Shown: positions 16,192 to 25,141 of the stretch, piece by piece
Position numbering within the stretch: position 1 is the first letter of the stretch
How the letters are laid out: each line of letters opens with the position of its first letter
From: Flavobacterium sp.
Lineage (GTDB): Bacteria; Bacteroidota; Bacteroidia; Flavobacteriales; Flavobacteriaceae
DNA: 39,343 bases
Reading direction: 5' to 3'
Assembly: GCA_017995345.1 (NCBI GenBank)
Contig: JAGOJA010000013.1
Coordinates: 1 to 39,343, forward strand
Position numbers and translations under genes: made by a program
The notes under the pieces: model-generated
The model's input: the letters and a program-made list of their open reading frames with translations, nothing else
Told to the model about the DNA's origin: nothing
Database searches by the model: none

Positions 16192-18770
16192 ACTGGCATT
16201 TATTACCACTTTCAGAAATTTCGCAGTTGCTAAATACAACTCCATCCGGAATTGACGCTATAACGGCATCAGAACGCTTGTGCGAACACGGAAAAAATCA
16301 AATTGAGGATAAAAAAAAGAAGACAATAGTACAGATGTTAATTTGTCAGTTATCTGACTTTATGATTCTCATCCTTATAGCTGCAGCAATTGTTTCCGGT
16401 ATAATAGGTGATCTTACGGATACACTAATTATTCTAGCTATCATTTTTCTTAATGCTTTGGTGGGATTTATTCAAGAATATCAAGCTGAAAAAGCGATGG
16501 AAGCACTAAAAAAAATGGCAACAAACTATGCTCGTATTTTACGTGAAGGAAAAACAATGGATATTCCTACTTACAATCTCGTGCCAGGAGATGTAGTTGT
16601 GCTTGAAGCTGGAAACGTTATTCCTGCAGATATCCGGTTTTTTGAAACCCATCAAGTAAAAGTGGATGAATCAGCCCTTACCGGCGAATCCAACAATGCA
16701 GAAAAAAATTCCGACGATCTTCCCAAAGGAAATTATGCATTGGGCGACCAAGTAAATATGGGTTATAAAGGTACCTCCATTACTCATGGACGAGCCCTTG
16801 CGTATGTTGTGGCTACAGGAATGCGTACTGAGCTGGGACATATTGCTAAAATGCTACAAACTGAGGAAACCACAACGCCATTACAAAAAAGATTAGCCGA
16901 TTTTGGAAAACGGTTGTCCGTTGTCATTTTGATTATTTGTACTATAATCTTCTTTATTGGATGGTTGCGGGGCGAATCTGTGATGACAATGTTGATTACT
17001 TCTATTTCACTTGCTGTTGCCGCCATTCCCGAAGCATTACCCGCATTAGTAACTATCGCTTTGGCCTTTGGAGCCAAGAAATTAGCAAAAAATAATGCGC
17101 TTATTCGCAAATTACCCGCTGTTGAAACACTGGGTTCCGTTACCTACATCTGTTCTGATAAAACGGGAACCCTTACGCTGAATAAAATGACCGTACAGGA
17201 AATTTTTGAAACGTCAGACACAAAATATACCGCTGTTTTTGAAGAAAAAAACAGACTGCTTCATGCTATGGCTTTAAATAACGATGTCTCAAAAGGAGAA
17301 AACGGAAATTGGCTGGGCGATTCTACTGAAGTCGCTTTGGTACAATATGCAAATGACAAAAACTTAAACCGCGCTGAATTAGAAGATACATTGCCTCGAA
17401 TAGCAGAATTGCCTTTTGATTCCAAAAGGAAGTGTATGACTACTATTCATCAGATTCAAAATACTACTGGTGAAATTATGGTGATTACAAAAGGAGCTGT
17501 CGATGTATTGCTTCACAAACTCAATGCCGATCAAAATTTACATATTCCCGAATTTGAATGTAAAGTCAATGAAATGGCAGAAAAGGGCTATCGGGTTTTA
17601 GGATATGCCATGAAAACGCTTTCTTCATTACCAGAGAATTTAGATTCTAATGAAATCGAAACGGGACTAACGCTGATTGGTTTTGTCGGAATGATTGACC
17701 CACCACGTGAGGAAGCCAGACAAGCGGTTTTGCAGTGTAAAGAAGCAGGAATTATTCCGGTGATGATTACAGGCGATCATAAACTCACTGCAAAAGCCAT
17801 TGCGGAAAAACTTGGAATCATTTCTTCTAAGGAAGATCTTGTGCTAACAGGTATCGAATTATCCGTATTAACACAAAATGAATTTATAAATATAGTAGAG
17901 AAAGTTCGGGTGTATGCCCGTGTGAATCCAGAACAGAAATTAAGAATCATAACTGCCTTACAATCTAAAAATCATTTTGTGGCCATGACTGGCGATGGCG
18001 TAAATGATGCGCCTGCACTTAAAAATGCCGATATTGGAATCGCCATGGGAATCAACGGCACAGAAGTTTCTAAAGAAGCATCGCACATGATTTTGCTGGA
18101 TGATAATTTTGCCACCATAATAGTTGCTGTCCAACACGGTAGAAAAATATTTGATAACATCCTAAAGTTCATAAAATACATTATGACCGGAAATTCAGGC
18201 GAAATATGGGCCATATTTTTAGCACCGTTATTTGGTTTACCCATTCCGTTAATGGCTATTCACATTCTTTGGATCAATTTAGTAACCGATGGTTTACCTG
18301 GTTTAACATTGGCCTCTGAACCAGCAGAAGCCAATATAATGAAACGACAGCCCAGAAATTCTACTGAAAGTATTTTTTCAAAAGGTATGACACTACACAT
18401 TTTATGGGTTGGGTTTTTAATGGGTATTGTCACTATTGGTATGCAGGCTTATGCCATACATGTAGCAAACTCACATTGGCAAACGATGACATTTACCGTT
18501 CTTTGTTTCAGTCAGTTGGGGCATGTAATGGCGATTCGCTCCGAAAGAGATTCTACTTTTAAAATTGGTTTTCTATCTAACAAACCCATGGTTGGTGCTT
18601 TGTTAATAACAGTCACGTTGCAATTAATGATTATTTACGTGCCTTTCTGTAATGAGATTTTCAAAACACAGCCACTTACTATGTATGAATTACTGCTGAC
18701 CTTGGCAGTATCAAGTACCGTGTTTTGGGCAGTGGAAATTGAGAAATGGATTAAAAACATAAAAAAATAA
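16188..18770 (+). CDS. Calcium-type cation-translocating P-type ATPase
   Basis: This 860-residue P2-type ATPase shows the N-terminal cation-ATPase domain, the actuator motif LTGES near residue 165, the membrane motif PEALPALVTIALAFGAK near 280, the phosphorylated Asp324 in SDKTGTLTLNKM, the KGA nucleotide-site motif near 430, the TGDH motif near 530, and the hinge GDGVNDAPALKNADIGIAMG near 601-620. It fits bacterial Ca2+-exporting pumps (PMA1/PMR1-like), although PEALP instead of PEGLP means that Ca2+, Mn2+ or Na+ cannot be separated by eye. The upstream exchanger remnant of the same ion class overlaps its start codon, supporting Ca2+. It differs in subfamily from the MgtA-type pump at 1423. 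Confidence 0.87.
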   Translation: MNWHLLPLSEISQLLNTTPSGIDAITASERLCEHGKNQIEDKKKKTIVQMLICQLSDFMILILIAAAIVSGIIGDLTDTLIILAIIFLNALVGFIQEYQAEKAMEALKKMATNYARILREGKTMDIPTYNLVPGDVVVLEAGNVIPADIRFFETHQVKVDESALTGESNNAEKNSDDLPKGNYALGDQVNMGYKGTSITHGRALAYVVATGMRTELGHIAKMLQTEETTTPLQKRLADFGKRLSVVILIICTIIFFIGWLRGESVMTMLITSISLAVAAIPEALPALVTIALAFGAKKLAKNNALIRKLPAVETLGSVTYICSDKTGTLTLNKMTVQEIFETSDTKYTAVFEEKNRLLHAMALNNDVSKGENGNWLGDSTEVALVQYANDKNLNRAELEDTLPRIAELPFDSKRKCMTTIHQIQNTTGEIMVITKGAVDVLLHKLNADQNLHIPEFECKVNEMAEKGYRVLGYAMKTLSSLPENLDSNEIETGLTLIGFVGMIDPPREEARQAVLQCKEAGIIPVMITGDHKLTAKAIAEKLGIISSKEDLVLTGIELSVLTQNEFINIVEKVRVYARVNPEQKLRIITALQSKNHFVAMTGDGVNDAPALKNADIGIAMGINGTEVSKEASHMILLDDNFATIIVAVQHGRKIFDNILKFIKYIMTGNSGEIWAIFLAPLFGLPIPLMAIHILWINLVTDGLPGLTLASEPAEANIMKRQPRNSTESIFSKGMTLHILWVGFLMGIVTIGMQAYAIHVANSHWQTMTFTVLCFSQLGHVMAIRSERDSTFKIGFLSNKPMVGALLITVTLQLMIIYVPFCNEIFKTQPLTMYELLLTLAVSSTVFWAVEIEKWIKNIKK

Positions 18771-18785
18771 GTGCTATTGTCTTTT

Positions 18786-18815
18786 TTGTGTCCTTTTTAT
18801 CAAAAATTATTTTTG
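18786..18815 (+). promoter_or_regulatory. Bacteroidota-type promoter upstream of the mla operon
   Basis: TTG at 18786-18788 is followed after 19 bases by TATTTTTG (18808-18815), a good match to the TTG/TAnnTTTG promoter. It would place the RNA start near 18820, about 190 bases before the MlaE start. A 17-codon ATG frame follows at once (18832). A second -7 match, TACATTTG, lies at 18972-18979, closer to the gene but without a good -33. Confidence 0.5.
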
Positions 18816-18831
18816 TATTTACACTTTCATG

Positions 18832-18885
18832 ATGAAATTATTCAACTGGCTAAAAAGAACAACTCTAATAATGCTATTGTTTTAG
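18832..18885 (+). CDS. Possible 17-residue hydrophobic leader peptide
   Basis: The short frame encodes MKLFNWLKRTTLIMLLF with a basic start and hydrophobic end. It lies just downstream of the promoter at 18786-18815. It could be a leader peptide or the stump of a lost gene. Size alone does not support a confident call. Confidence 0.2.
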   Translation: MKLFNWLKRTTLIMLLF

Positions 18886-19011
18886 TAAAAACAGTTCTTT
18901 TCTGGAAAAAAAAACTTAACAGAATAGTCAAAAAACACACTAAATAATACTGATAATCGCATAAATAACCATACATTTGAGTAGCTATTTTCTGTTAAAA
19001 AACTAATTCGT

Positions 19012-19800
19012 TTGCTTGTGAATAGTAATTCTAAAATAATACAATCTTTTGAAAAATTCTTTCTTGAAATAGGTGAGCTATCTTATTTTGCAAGCCGTTT
19101 TTTTAAAGAAGTATTTAAGCGACCTTTAGAATGGAAAGAATTTTTACGGCAGTGTTATTATATGGGTAATCGTTCTCTTCTCTTGGTCGCGGTTACTGGG
19201 TTTATAATAGGTTTAGTTTTTGATCTACAATCTAGGCCAACACTACAGGAGTTTGGAGCAGTTTCTTGGATGCCGTCTATGGTGAGTATTTCGATTATTA
19301 GGGAAATTGGCCCCATTATAACGGCTTTAATTTGTGCCGGCAGAATTGGTTCGGGAATTGGAGCTGAATTGGGTTCCATGCGAGTTACGGAACAAATTGA
19401 TGCTATGGAAGTTTCGGGGACAAATCCATTTAAATATCTTGTTGTAACCCGCATTTTAGCCACTACGCTCATGCTTCCTATTTTGGTGTTTTTTGGTGAT
19501 GCTATAGCCATTTTTGGATCTTTTTTAGTCGAGAATATAAAAGGAAATGTCTCCTTTTTATTATATTACAACCAGGTTTTTGATGCATTAGAATTTAGTG
19601 ATTTAATACCCGCAACCATTAAGTCTTTCTTTTTTGGCTTTGCCATAGGTTTAGTAGGTTGCTTCAAAGGTTATAATTGTAAAAAAGGCACTGCAGGCGT
19701 GGGTATAGCAGCAAACTCTGCTGTGGTTTACACCTCAATGTTGCTCTTCATAATTGATTTTATTGCTGTTTTTATAACTAATATTTTTTATGATTTATAG
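19012..19800 (+). CDS. mlaE: MlaE-type ABC transporter permease
   Basis: The 262-residue membrane protein is the permease of an Mla-type (maintenance of lipid asymmetry) phospholipid transporter. It has about five to six membrane helices and the family motif region LICAGRIGSGIGAELGSMRVTEQIDAME at about 107-134. With the ATPase and MCE protein that follow it makes the inner-membrane MlaFED complex that moves phospholipid between membranes. There is no ATG at the start: the frame opens with TTG at 19012, and a GTG at 19018 is an equally good candidate. The next gene starts six bases after the stop. Confidence 0.88.
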   Translation: MLVNSNSKIIQSFEKFFLEIGELSYFASRFFKEVFKRPLEWKEFLRQCYYMGNRSLLLVAVTGFIIGLVFDLQSRPTLQEFGAVSWMPSMVSISIIREIGPIITALICAGRIGSGIGAELGSMRVTEQIDAMEVSGTNPFKYLVVTRILATTLMLPILVFFGDAIAIFGSFLVENIKGNVSFLLYYNQVFDALEFSDLIPATIKSFFFGFAIGLVGCFKGYNCKKGTAGVGIAANSAVVYTSMLLFIIDFIAVFITNIFYDL

Positions 19801-19806
19801 CGTATT

Positions 19807-20559
19807 ATGAATAATAAAACTCAAAATACAGAACCAATTATAGAAGTCAAAGACTTAATGAAAAGCTTTGGAGACAATCATGTACTCATTAATTTTAATT
19901 TGGTTTTGAACAAAGGCGAAAATTTAATAATTATGGGTAAATCTGGTTCTGGAAAGTCAGTCCTAATCAAATGTATTATTGGATTAGAAAAAGCTGATGG
20001 TGGAACCATTATGGTAATGGGAAAAAAAATAAATGAATTAGATAGGACAACATTGGATGAACTTCGAACAGAAGTTGGATTTTTATTTCAAGGTAGTGCG
20101 CTGTATGATTCCATGACGGTTAGGGAAAATTTAGAATTTCCATTAAGGCGGCACACAAAAAAATTTGGTGTCATAAAGGATACAACCCCCTTAGTTCTAC
20201 AAGCACTGGAAAACGTAGGTCTTGCACACACTATAAATTTAATGCCCGCAGAGCTTTCTGGAGGTATGAAACGCAGAATTGCTTTAGCAAGAACATTAAT
20301 TCTGCAACCGAAAGTGATCCTTTATGATGAGCCAACCACTGGACTAGATCCAATAACCGCAAAGGAGATATTGATATTAATGAAATCAATTCAAAAAAAA
20401 TACAATACCTCTTCCATTATAATTACGCATGATGTGGATTGTGCTAGAGTAATTTCGAATAGGATGATTTTATTAATAGACGGATATAATTATGCCGAAG
20501 GCACTTTTGAAGAATTATCAATTTCGAAAGATCCTAAAGTACAAGCATTTTTTAAATAA
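19807..20559 (+). CDS. mlaF: MlaF-type ABC transporter ATP-binding protein
   Basis: The 250-residue ATPase shows Walker A GKSGSGKS near residue 40, the signature LSGGMKRRIALART near 153, Walker B VILYDEPTTGLDP near 175, and the H-loop histidine in IITHD near 203. GMKRR in the signature, not GQQQR, is the mark of the Mla/Ttg2 ATPase group. It would energise lipid transport with the MlaE-type permease before it and the MCE protein after it. Spacing to the next start is seven bases, so the three genes form one operon. Confidence 0.92.
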   Translation: MNNKTQNTEPIIEVKDLMKSFGDNHVLINFNLVLNKGENLIIMGKSGSGKSVLIKCIIGLEKADGGTIMVMGKKINELDRTTLDELRTEVGFLFQGSALYDSMTVRENLEFPLRRHTKKFGVIKDTTPLVLQALENVGLAHTINLMPAELSGGMKRRIALARTLILQPKVILYDEPTTGLDPITAKEILILMKSIQKKYNTSSIIITHDVDCARVISNRMILLIDGYNYAEGTFEELSISKDPKVQAFFK

Positions 20560-20566
20560 ATACAAA

Positions 20567-21559
20567 ATGGAAAAAACAACATCACAAAAAATACGTTTGG
20601 GCTTCTTTGTAGTTACTGGCTTATTTATTTTCATATTAGCTATTTATTTTATTGGAGACAAACAAAAGATGTTTGGTCAAACAAATCATCTAAAAGCCGT
20701 TTTTAACAACGTAAACGGTTTGCAGTTAGGCAATAACGTACGCTATTCCGGCGTAAATGCAGGAACCGTTAGAAATATTAATATGATTAACGATACCATT
20801 ATAGAAGTGGTTATGCTTATTGATAAAGATATTTTTTATCACATAAAAAAAGACGCAGTAGCCGTTATTGGTTCTGATGGGCTGGTTGGAAGTATGATTA
20901 TAAATATTATACCGGGAAAAGGATCTAAACCCGCTATTGAGCCAGGTGATGAGATTAAGACCATGAGGCGGGTACAGACGGATGATCTACTAAACACCTT
21001 GGGAGTAACAAATAAAAATGCTGCTAATCTTACTGCTGATTTACTTAAAATCACAAAAGAAATAATAGACGGAAATGGAACAATTGGTTTATTAATTAAA
21101 GATTCCATTTTAGCGACAGACCTTCGACAAACTATGCATTATTTAAAAATAACGGGGAAAGGAACATCTGAATCCGTAATAAAATTAAACAATCTTATTG
21201 GCTCATTAGAAAACGAAAACAATGTGATTGGAGTTTTGAAAGATACCGCTGTAGCCAATAATATTAAGACAATCGTAAGTAATTTAGATAAATCCAGTGG
21301 TGAAATAGACAAAGTGGTGAGCAATCTTAATGCTACTATCACAAATATTAAAGACGGGAAAGGAGCACTAAATTATCTATCAAATGATCCAAAATTAGTT
21401 CGAAAAATAGACTCCACAATGATTAATATTAATGAAGCTAGTTTGCGCTTGAATGAAAATTTAGAAGCCTTAAAACACAATTTTTTGTTTCGTGGCTATT
21501 TTAGAAAACAGGAAAAAGCAAAACTAAAGGAACAGAAAAAGGAAGGACAGAAAAAATAA
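20567..21559 (+). CDS. mlaD: MlaD-type MCE domain protein
   Basis: The 330-residue protein has an N-terminal membrane anchor (about 10-29) and one MCE domain (about 37-115, with FNNVNGLQLGNNVRYSGVNAGTV) that forms the lipid-binding ring of the Mla complex, followed by a long helical tail (about 130-310) and a lysine-rich end. The frame is open from 20492, but the ATG at 20567 is preferred: it follows the ATPase stop by seven bases and places the membrane helix near the start. No MlaA, MlaB or MlaC homologue follows, which is usual for the three-gene form in Bacteroidota. Confidence 0.88.
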   Translation: MEKTTSQKIRLGFFVVTGLFIFILAIYFIGDKQKMFGQTNHLKAVFNNVNGLQLGNNVRYSGVNAGTVRNINMINDTIIEVVMLIDKDIFYHIKKDAVAVIGSDGLVGSMIINIIPGKGSKPAIEPGDEIKTMRRVQTDDLLNTLGVTNKNAANLTADLLKITKEIIDGNGTIGLLIKDSILATDLRQTMHYLKITGKGTSESVIKLNNLIGSLENENNVIGVLKDTAVANNIKTIVSNLDKSSGEIDKVVSNLNATITNIKDGKGALNYLSNDPKLVRKIDSTMININEASLRLNENLEALKHNFLFRGYFRKQEKAKLKEQKKEGQKK

Positions 21560-21766
21560 ATGCTACAATTCTTTTGATTTCAAAACAATAGAAAAAACGA
21601 AGAAATTAGACAAAATTATAGGTCGAACTGACAAGTATTATTTACAAGGAAGAAAAATACTTTTTTTTTATAGAGCGATAGGTCAACTATAGTCTATACA
21701 CCAAATTAAAGAAACTAAATCGACATTGTGTTTCATTAGCCATGAAATCAAAACGTAAATGCAGCT

Positions 21767-21794
21767 AAAGAATCTGCCTTCCAGCAGATTCTTT
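21767..21794. terminator. Hairpin terminator between mla operon and cysteine desulfurase
   Basis: AAAGAATCTGC (21767-21777) pairs perfectly with GCAGATTCTTT (21784-21794) around a 6-base loop. T-rich sequence follows on the plus strand and A-rich DNA on the other side, so it can end transcription of the convergent genes in both directions. It touches the last base of the cysteine desulfurase gene. Confidence 0.7.
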
Positions 21795-22918
21795 TATATT
21801 GTTTTCAATGCTTCAACAAGAATGTCAATATCTTCTTTTGTATTGTAATGACTAAATGATATGCGCAAACTTGGTTTCTTCAAATCTTCTACAGAAAGCA
21901 TTTCAGCTAAAACATGCGAAGCCTTAATACTACCAGATTGACAAGCGCTTCCGCGGGAAACTGCAATTCCTTTCATGTCTAAATGAAATAATAGCATCGC
22001 TGTTTTTGTTGCTTCAAATGGCAATAAAACATTCAAAACAGTATAAAAACCATCGGGATTTCCGTTGATTTTAAACTCCGGAAACGCTGTTTTGAGTTGG
22101 GTAATTAAATACTTTCGCAATTCTAAAATATGCTTCTGTTCCGTTTCTAAATTGCTATATGAAAGTTTCAATGCTTTTGCCATACCAGCAATTTGGTGCA
22201 AAGCCTCGGTTCCTGCTCGCAGACCTTTTTCTTGTTCGCCGCCGAAAAACAAGGGTTGTAACCCGGAATTTTTTCGAATAAAAGCAAACCCAGTTCCCTT
22301 AGGTCCATGAAATTTATGCGCACTAGCCACGATAAAATCAACCGATAATTTTTCCAAATCAATTGGTGTTTTCCCAATAGACTGTACTGTGTCAGAATGA
22401 AATAACGTATTGTGTTCTTGACAAATACGACCTATTCGTTCCAAGTCTAAAACGGTTCCTATTTCGTTATTCACATGCATCAGGCTCACCAATGTCTTTT
22501 TTTCTTGCGAAAGTAACTCTACTAAATGTGTGATGTCAATTTCGCCATTTGGTTTCACATTCACATAATCAATTTGAATATCATATTCTTTTTCCAAGAC
22601 TAGAGCCGTGTATAAAACCGCATGATGCTCTATTTTACTGGTAATAATTCGTTTTACCTGTAAATCTTTGACCGCAGAACGAAGAATCCAATTGTTGGCT
22701 TCGGTACCACAAGAAGTGAAAATAATTTCTTGTGCAGTTGCATTCAAATTTTTCGCAATTGATTTTCTGGAAAGTTCTAAGATGTTTTTTGCGGTACGCC
22801 CTAAACCATGTGTTGACGACGGATTTCCATAATCTTCCGTAAGTACTTTTGTCATTTCCTGAATTACTTCGGGACGCAAAGCAGTGGTAGAGGCATTATC
22901 GAGATAAATTTTTTTCAT
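21794..22918 (-). CDS. Cysteine desulfurase (NifS/IscS-like)
   Basis: The 374-residue PLP enzyme takes sulfur from L-cysteine for iron-sulfur clusters and other thio-cofactors. Features are YLDNASTTALRPEV at the N-terminus, GTEANNWILR near 70, the PLP lysine in SAHKFHGPKG at residue 202, and the active Cys326 in SRGSACQSGS. The SACxSG context and short length match the NifS/IscS class I group. It follows an EamA transporter on the minus strand by 16 bases, so they may share a transcript. There is no scaffold gene next to it; a role in tRNA thiolation is as likely as general Fe-S assembly. Confidence 0.9.
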   Translation of the reverse strand: MKKIYLDNASTTALRPEVIQEMTKVLTEDYGNPSSTHGLGRTAKNILELSRKSIAKNLNATAQEIIFTSCGTEANNWILRSAVKDLQVKRIITSKIEHHAVLYTALVLEKEYDIQIDYVNVKPNGEIDITHLVELLSQEKKTLVSLMHVNNEIGTVLDLERIGRICQEHNTLFHSDTVQSIGKTPIDLEKLSVDFIVASAHKFHGPKGTGFAFIRKNSGLQPLFFGGEQEKGLRAGTEALHQIAGMAKALKLSYSNLETEQKHILELRKYLITQLKTAFPEFKINGNPDGFYTVLNVLLPFEATKTAMLLFHLDMKGIAVSRGSACQSGSIKASHVLAEMLSVEDLKKPSLRISFSHYNTKEDIDILVEALKTI

Positions 22919-22934
22919 CTTTTTATTTATAAAA

Positions 22935-23855
22935 TTATTTAAAACCCTCTATTTTTGATGATAAAGCATTCCTCTTTCTAGAGAACAGTACTCTTTCATT
23001 AAAAACTATTATTGAAATTAAAATTAAGAAATAGGAAAATAACTGAAGTGAACTTACTTGTTCCTTATAAAAGAAAATTGCCACTAAAAAAGTGATTATT
23101 GGATTGATATAAATCATAATACCCACTGCAGAAGAATTAATTCCTTTAAGCGCATATAAATTCAAAAATAAAGGTACAATGGTAAAAAACACAACAACAA
23201 AAAACATACATATATAAAATAAAGGTTCAGTTGGCACCGTCCCACTGTATTCTGGATAAAAAGGCAACAGAATTAGAGCAGTAAAAACCAATTGAACAGT
23301 CAGTACCAAAAACTTATCCATTTCGCTATTTTTACGTTGACTAACGAGATACAAAGCATAAGTTGCAGCTACAATCAGGCTATAAAAAATATCTTTAAAA
23401 TAATTAAAAGACAATAGAATACAACTTGTAAAACTAATCATAACAGCAATCCATTGCCATTTACTAAGTTTTTCTTTAAGAATAAAATAAGCAAAAACAG
23501 TCGTAAGAATAGGACAAATTAAATAGGCAAATGAAGCAGCTTTCACACTAATGTGATTGACAACATAAATAAAAACAAACCAATTTAAAGTAAGAAAAAA
23601 ACCGCCACCCAACGTTAATGAAACTATGCTCCTCTTCTGCTTAGATGGACTATTCTTGAAATGATTCCAATCTTTTCGTATTACATTTTTCCTAAAAAAA
23701 ACATTAATTAAAATCATTGTAATTACACTAAAAAACACACGGTAAAATAGTATGTCTAATGAAGGATAATTATGCAAAGGTTTTAAAGCAAAACTAAAAA
23801 AACCCCAGATAAAAAAAGCTAAAAAAGCTGCCGAATAATATTTATTAAGTCTCAT
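22935..23855 (-). CDS. EamA/RarD-like drug-metabolite transporter
   Basis: The 306-residue membrane protein has about ten hydrophobic segments in two five-helix repeats and fits the EamA (DMT superfamily, 10-TMS exporter) pattern: an early AAFLAFFIWGFFSFALKPL segment and the repeat-end motif INPIITFLVAIFFYKE near 260. These carriers export small metabolites such as amino acids. RarD-like features are visible, but the substrate cannot be named. A -7 promoter element on the minus strand lies at 23875-23882. The cysteine desulfurase gene follows 16 bases after the stop. Confidence 0.85.
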   Translation of the reverse strand: MRLNKYYSAAFLAFFIWGFFSFALKPLHNYPSLDILFYRVFFSVITMILINVFFRKNVIRKDWNHFKNSPSKQKRSIVSLTLGGGFFLTLNWFVFIYVVNHISVKAASFAYLICPILTTVFAYFILKEKLSKWQWIAVMISFTSCILLSFNYFKDIFYSLIVAATYALYLVSQRKNSEMDKFLVLTVQLVFTALILLPFYPEYSGTVPTEPLFYICMFFVVVFFTIVPLFLNLYALKGINSSAVGIMIYINPIITFLVAIFFYKEQVSSLQLFSYFLILISIIVFNERVLFSRKRNALSSKIEGFK

Positions 23856-23874
23856 AGACAGTATTAAATTCGTG

Positions 23875-23882
23875 CAAATATA
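23875..23882 (-). promoter_or_regulatory. -7 promoter element for the EamA-desulfurase pair
   Basis: The minus strand reads TATATTTG, a TAnnTTTG match, 19 bases upstream of the ATG at 23855. No TTG is found at the expected -33 distance. Confidence 0.45.
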
Positions 23883-24013
23883 AGGTTTTCAATCCGTTTT
23901 AGTATAGGATAATTCCATTTCAAATTATAAATAACGGCATACATTCTAACTGTCTGAATAAAAATAAAAGCACAAACTCATGTTAAAAATGCTATTTTTA
24001 AACTAGAATGTAA

Positions 24014-24041
24014 TTGGAACAAATTAAAAATTCTATTTTTG
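24014..24041 (+). promoter_or_regulatory. Bacteroidota promoter deciding the lipoprotein start
   Basis: TTG (24014-24016), 17 bases, then TATTTTTG (24034-24041) is one of the best promoter matches in the window. RNA would start near 24046, which rules out translation from the upstream TTG at 24014 and fixes the start at the ATG 24059. Confidence 0.6.
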
Positions 24042-24058
24042 TTACAAATACTAAAAAA

Positions 24059-25003
24059 ATGAAAAAAATCTTAGGTATATTGGTTTTTACCTTGGCCTTA
24101 AATGGGTGTGACGATGGAAATTTAACTCAAGAAAACATTAGTTTTGATACTGTAACTGTACAAAAATGCGCTACAAATGTACTACTATACAAACTAAAAG
24201 ATAATGAAGCTTTAATTTTTGAAGCTACTGGAATCACTTTCCCTACTGAAACAACTTCACAAGAAATAAACATCAGTAGCACAAATAGGGTAATTTACCG
24301 TTTTTATAATAATACAATTACATCAGCAACTATTTGCGAAACGATTCCGCCAGCAAGTCCTGTTGTAACAGACCAATGGACGGCAACAGGTGGCAAAATT
24401 GCCATCAATACAACAGCAATTAAAACCAGTAATACAACGGATAACAGCTCTAAAATTACAGGTTACAATCATAATATCACTTTCAAAAACATCACATTTG
24501 CAAAAAGCAACGGAACACAAGTTTATGAAACGTTCGCTTTTGGCGACTATACAACTAGCGCTACGTCTTTACCTTTTGCGTTCAATAAGACGCTGGAACA
24601 GTGCAGCACATCTAAACAATTGTATGATTACAATAGTAACGAGGCGCTAATATTAGACATTGATCCCGCTTTAATTGTAAATGAAGCTACACCGCTAAAC
24701 ACTCCTAGAATTGGCTTAATAAGCGATACGAAAAACAAACTTACCTACCGATTATTCTCTGGTTTATTAACTGGTGCGTATTTTTGCAACACTACTTTTC
24801 CCACAACTCCTACGGTTAGTGAGGAATGGATTGCAGTGCCTGGGGTGGCAAATACAAACGGTACAATTGAGGTAACTACTACCGTTTTCGGGAACGGTTT
24901 CAAACACACCGTTGTTCTTAAAAAAGCAAAAATGAAGAAGGGAAGTAGTGATTTTCTGCTAGGTGACACTTACATTTATGGGGAATTATTAACTACTAAT
25001 TAA
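24059..25003 (+). CDS. Lipoprotein with two tandem repeats of about 140 residues
   Basis: The 314-residue protein starts with a lipoprotein signal (lipobox LNGC, Cys17). The next residues after the cysteine are acidic. Two copies of a domain follow: the first starts at Cys37 (LLYKLKDNEALIFE...YRFYNN...SPVVTDQWTATGG...FAFGDYTT), the second at Cys182 (QLYDYNSNEALILDI...YRLFSG...TPTVSEEWIAVPG...FLLGDTYI). Each carries two conserved cysteines that may form a disulfide. It is not assigned to a named family; the pattern of exported, repeat-built, threonine/asparagine-rich sequence is common in flavobacterial surface proteins. The frame is open from a TTG at 24014, but the promoter geometry makes ATG 24059 the start. 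Confidence 0.75.
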   Translation: MKKILGILVFTLALNGCDDGNLTQENISFDTVTVQKCATNVLLYKLKDNEALIFEATGITFPTETTSQEINISSTNRVIYRFYNNTITSATICETIPPASPVVTDQWTATGGKIAINTTAIKTSNTTDNSSKITGYNHNITFKNITFAKSNGTQVYETFAFGDYTTSATSLPFAFNKTLEQCSTSKQLYDYNSNEALILDIDPALIVNEATPLNTPRIGLISDTKNKLTYRLFSGLLTGAYFCNTTFPTTPTVSEEWIAVPGVANTNGTIEVTTTVFGNGFKHTVVLKKAKMKKGSSDFLLGDTYIYGELLTTN

Positions 25004-25051
25004 TCTCAAAAAAAGCGAAATTAGAGTGTGAAAAAAGTGTTTTACAGCGCT

Positions 25052-25114
25052 AAAAAAAGTCCAATTTTTAAGTAAATTTTCTACTGAAAACTACATAAAA
25101 ATTGGACTTTTTTT
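25052..25114. terminator. Long-stem hairpin terminator between convergent genes
   Basis: The arm starting AAAAAAAGTCC at 25052 pairs over 19 bases with the arm ending GGACTTTTTTT at 25114, with a 25-base loop. A T-run follows on the plus strand and the mirror A-run makes it work on the minus strand too. It serves the lipoprotein and the Smr-domain gene. Confidence 0.7.
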
Positions 25115-25141
25115 TTTGAGTTTCAAAAATTAAAACAAAGT

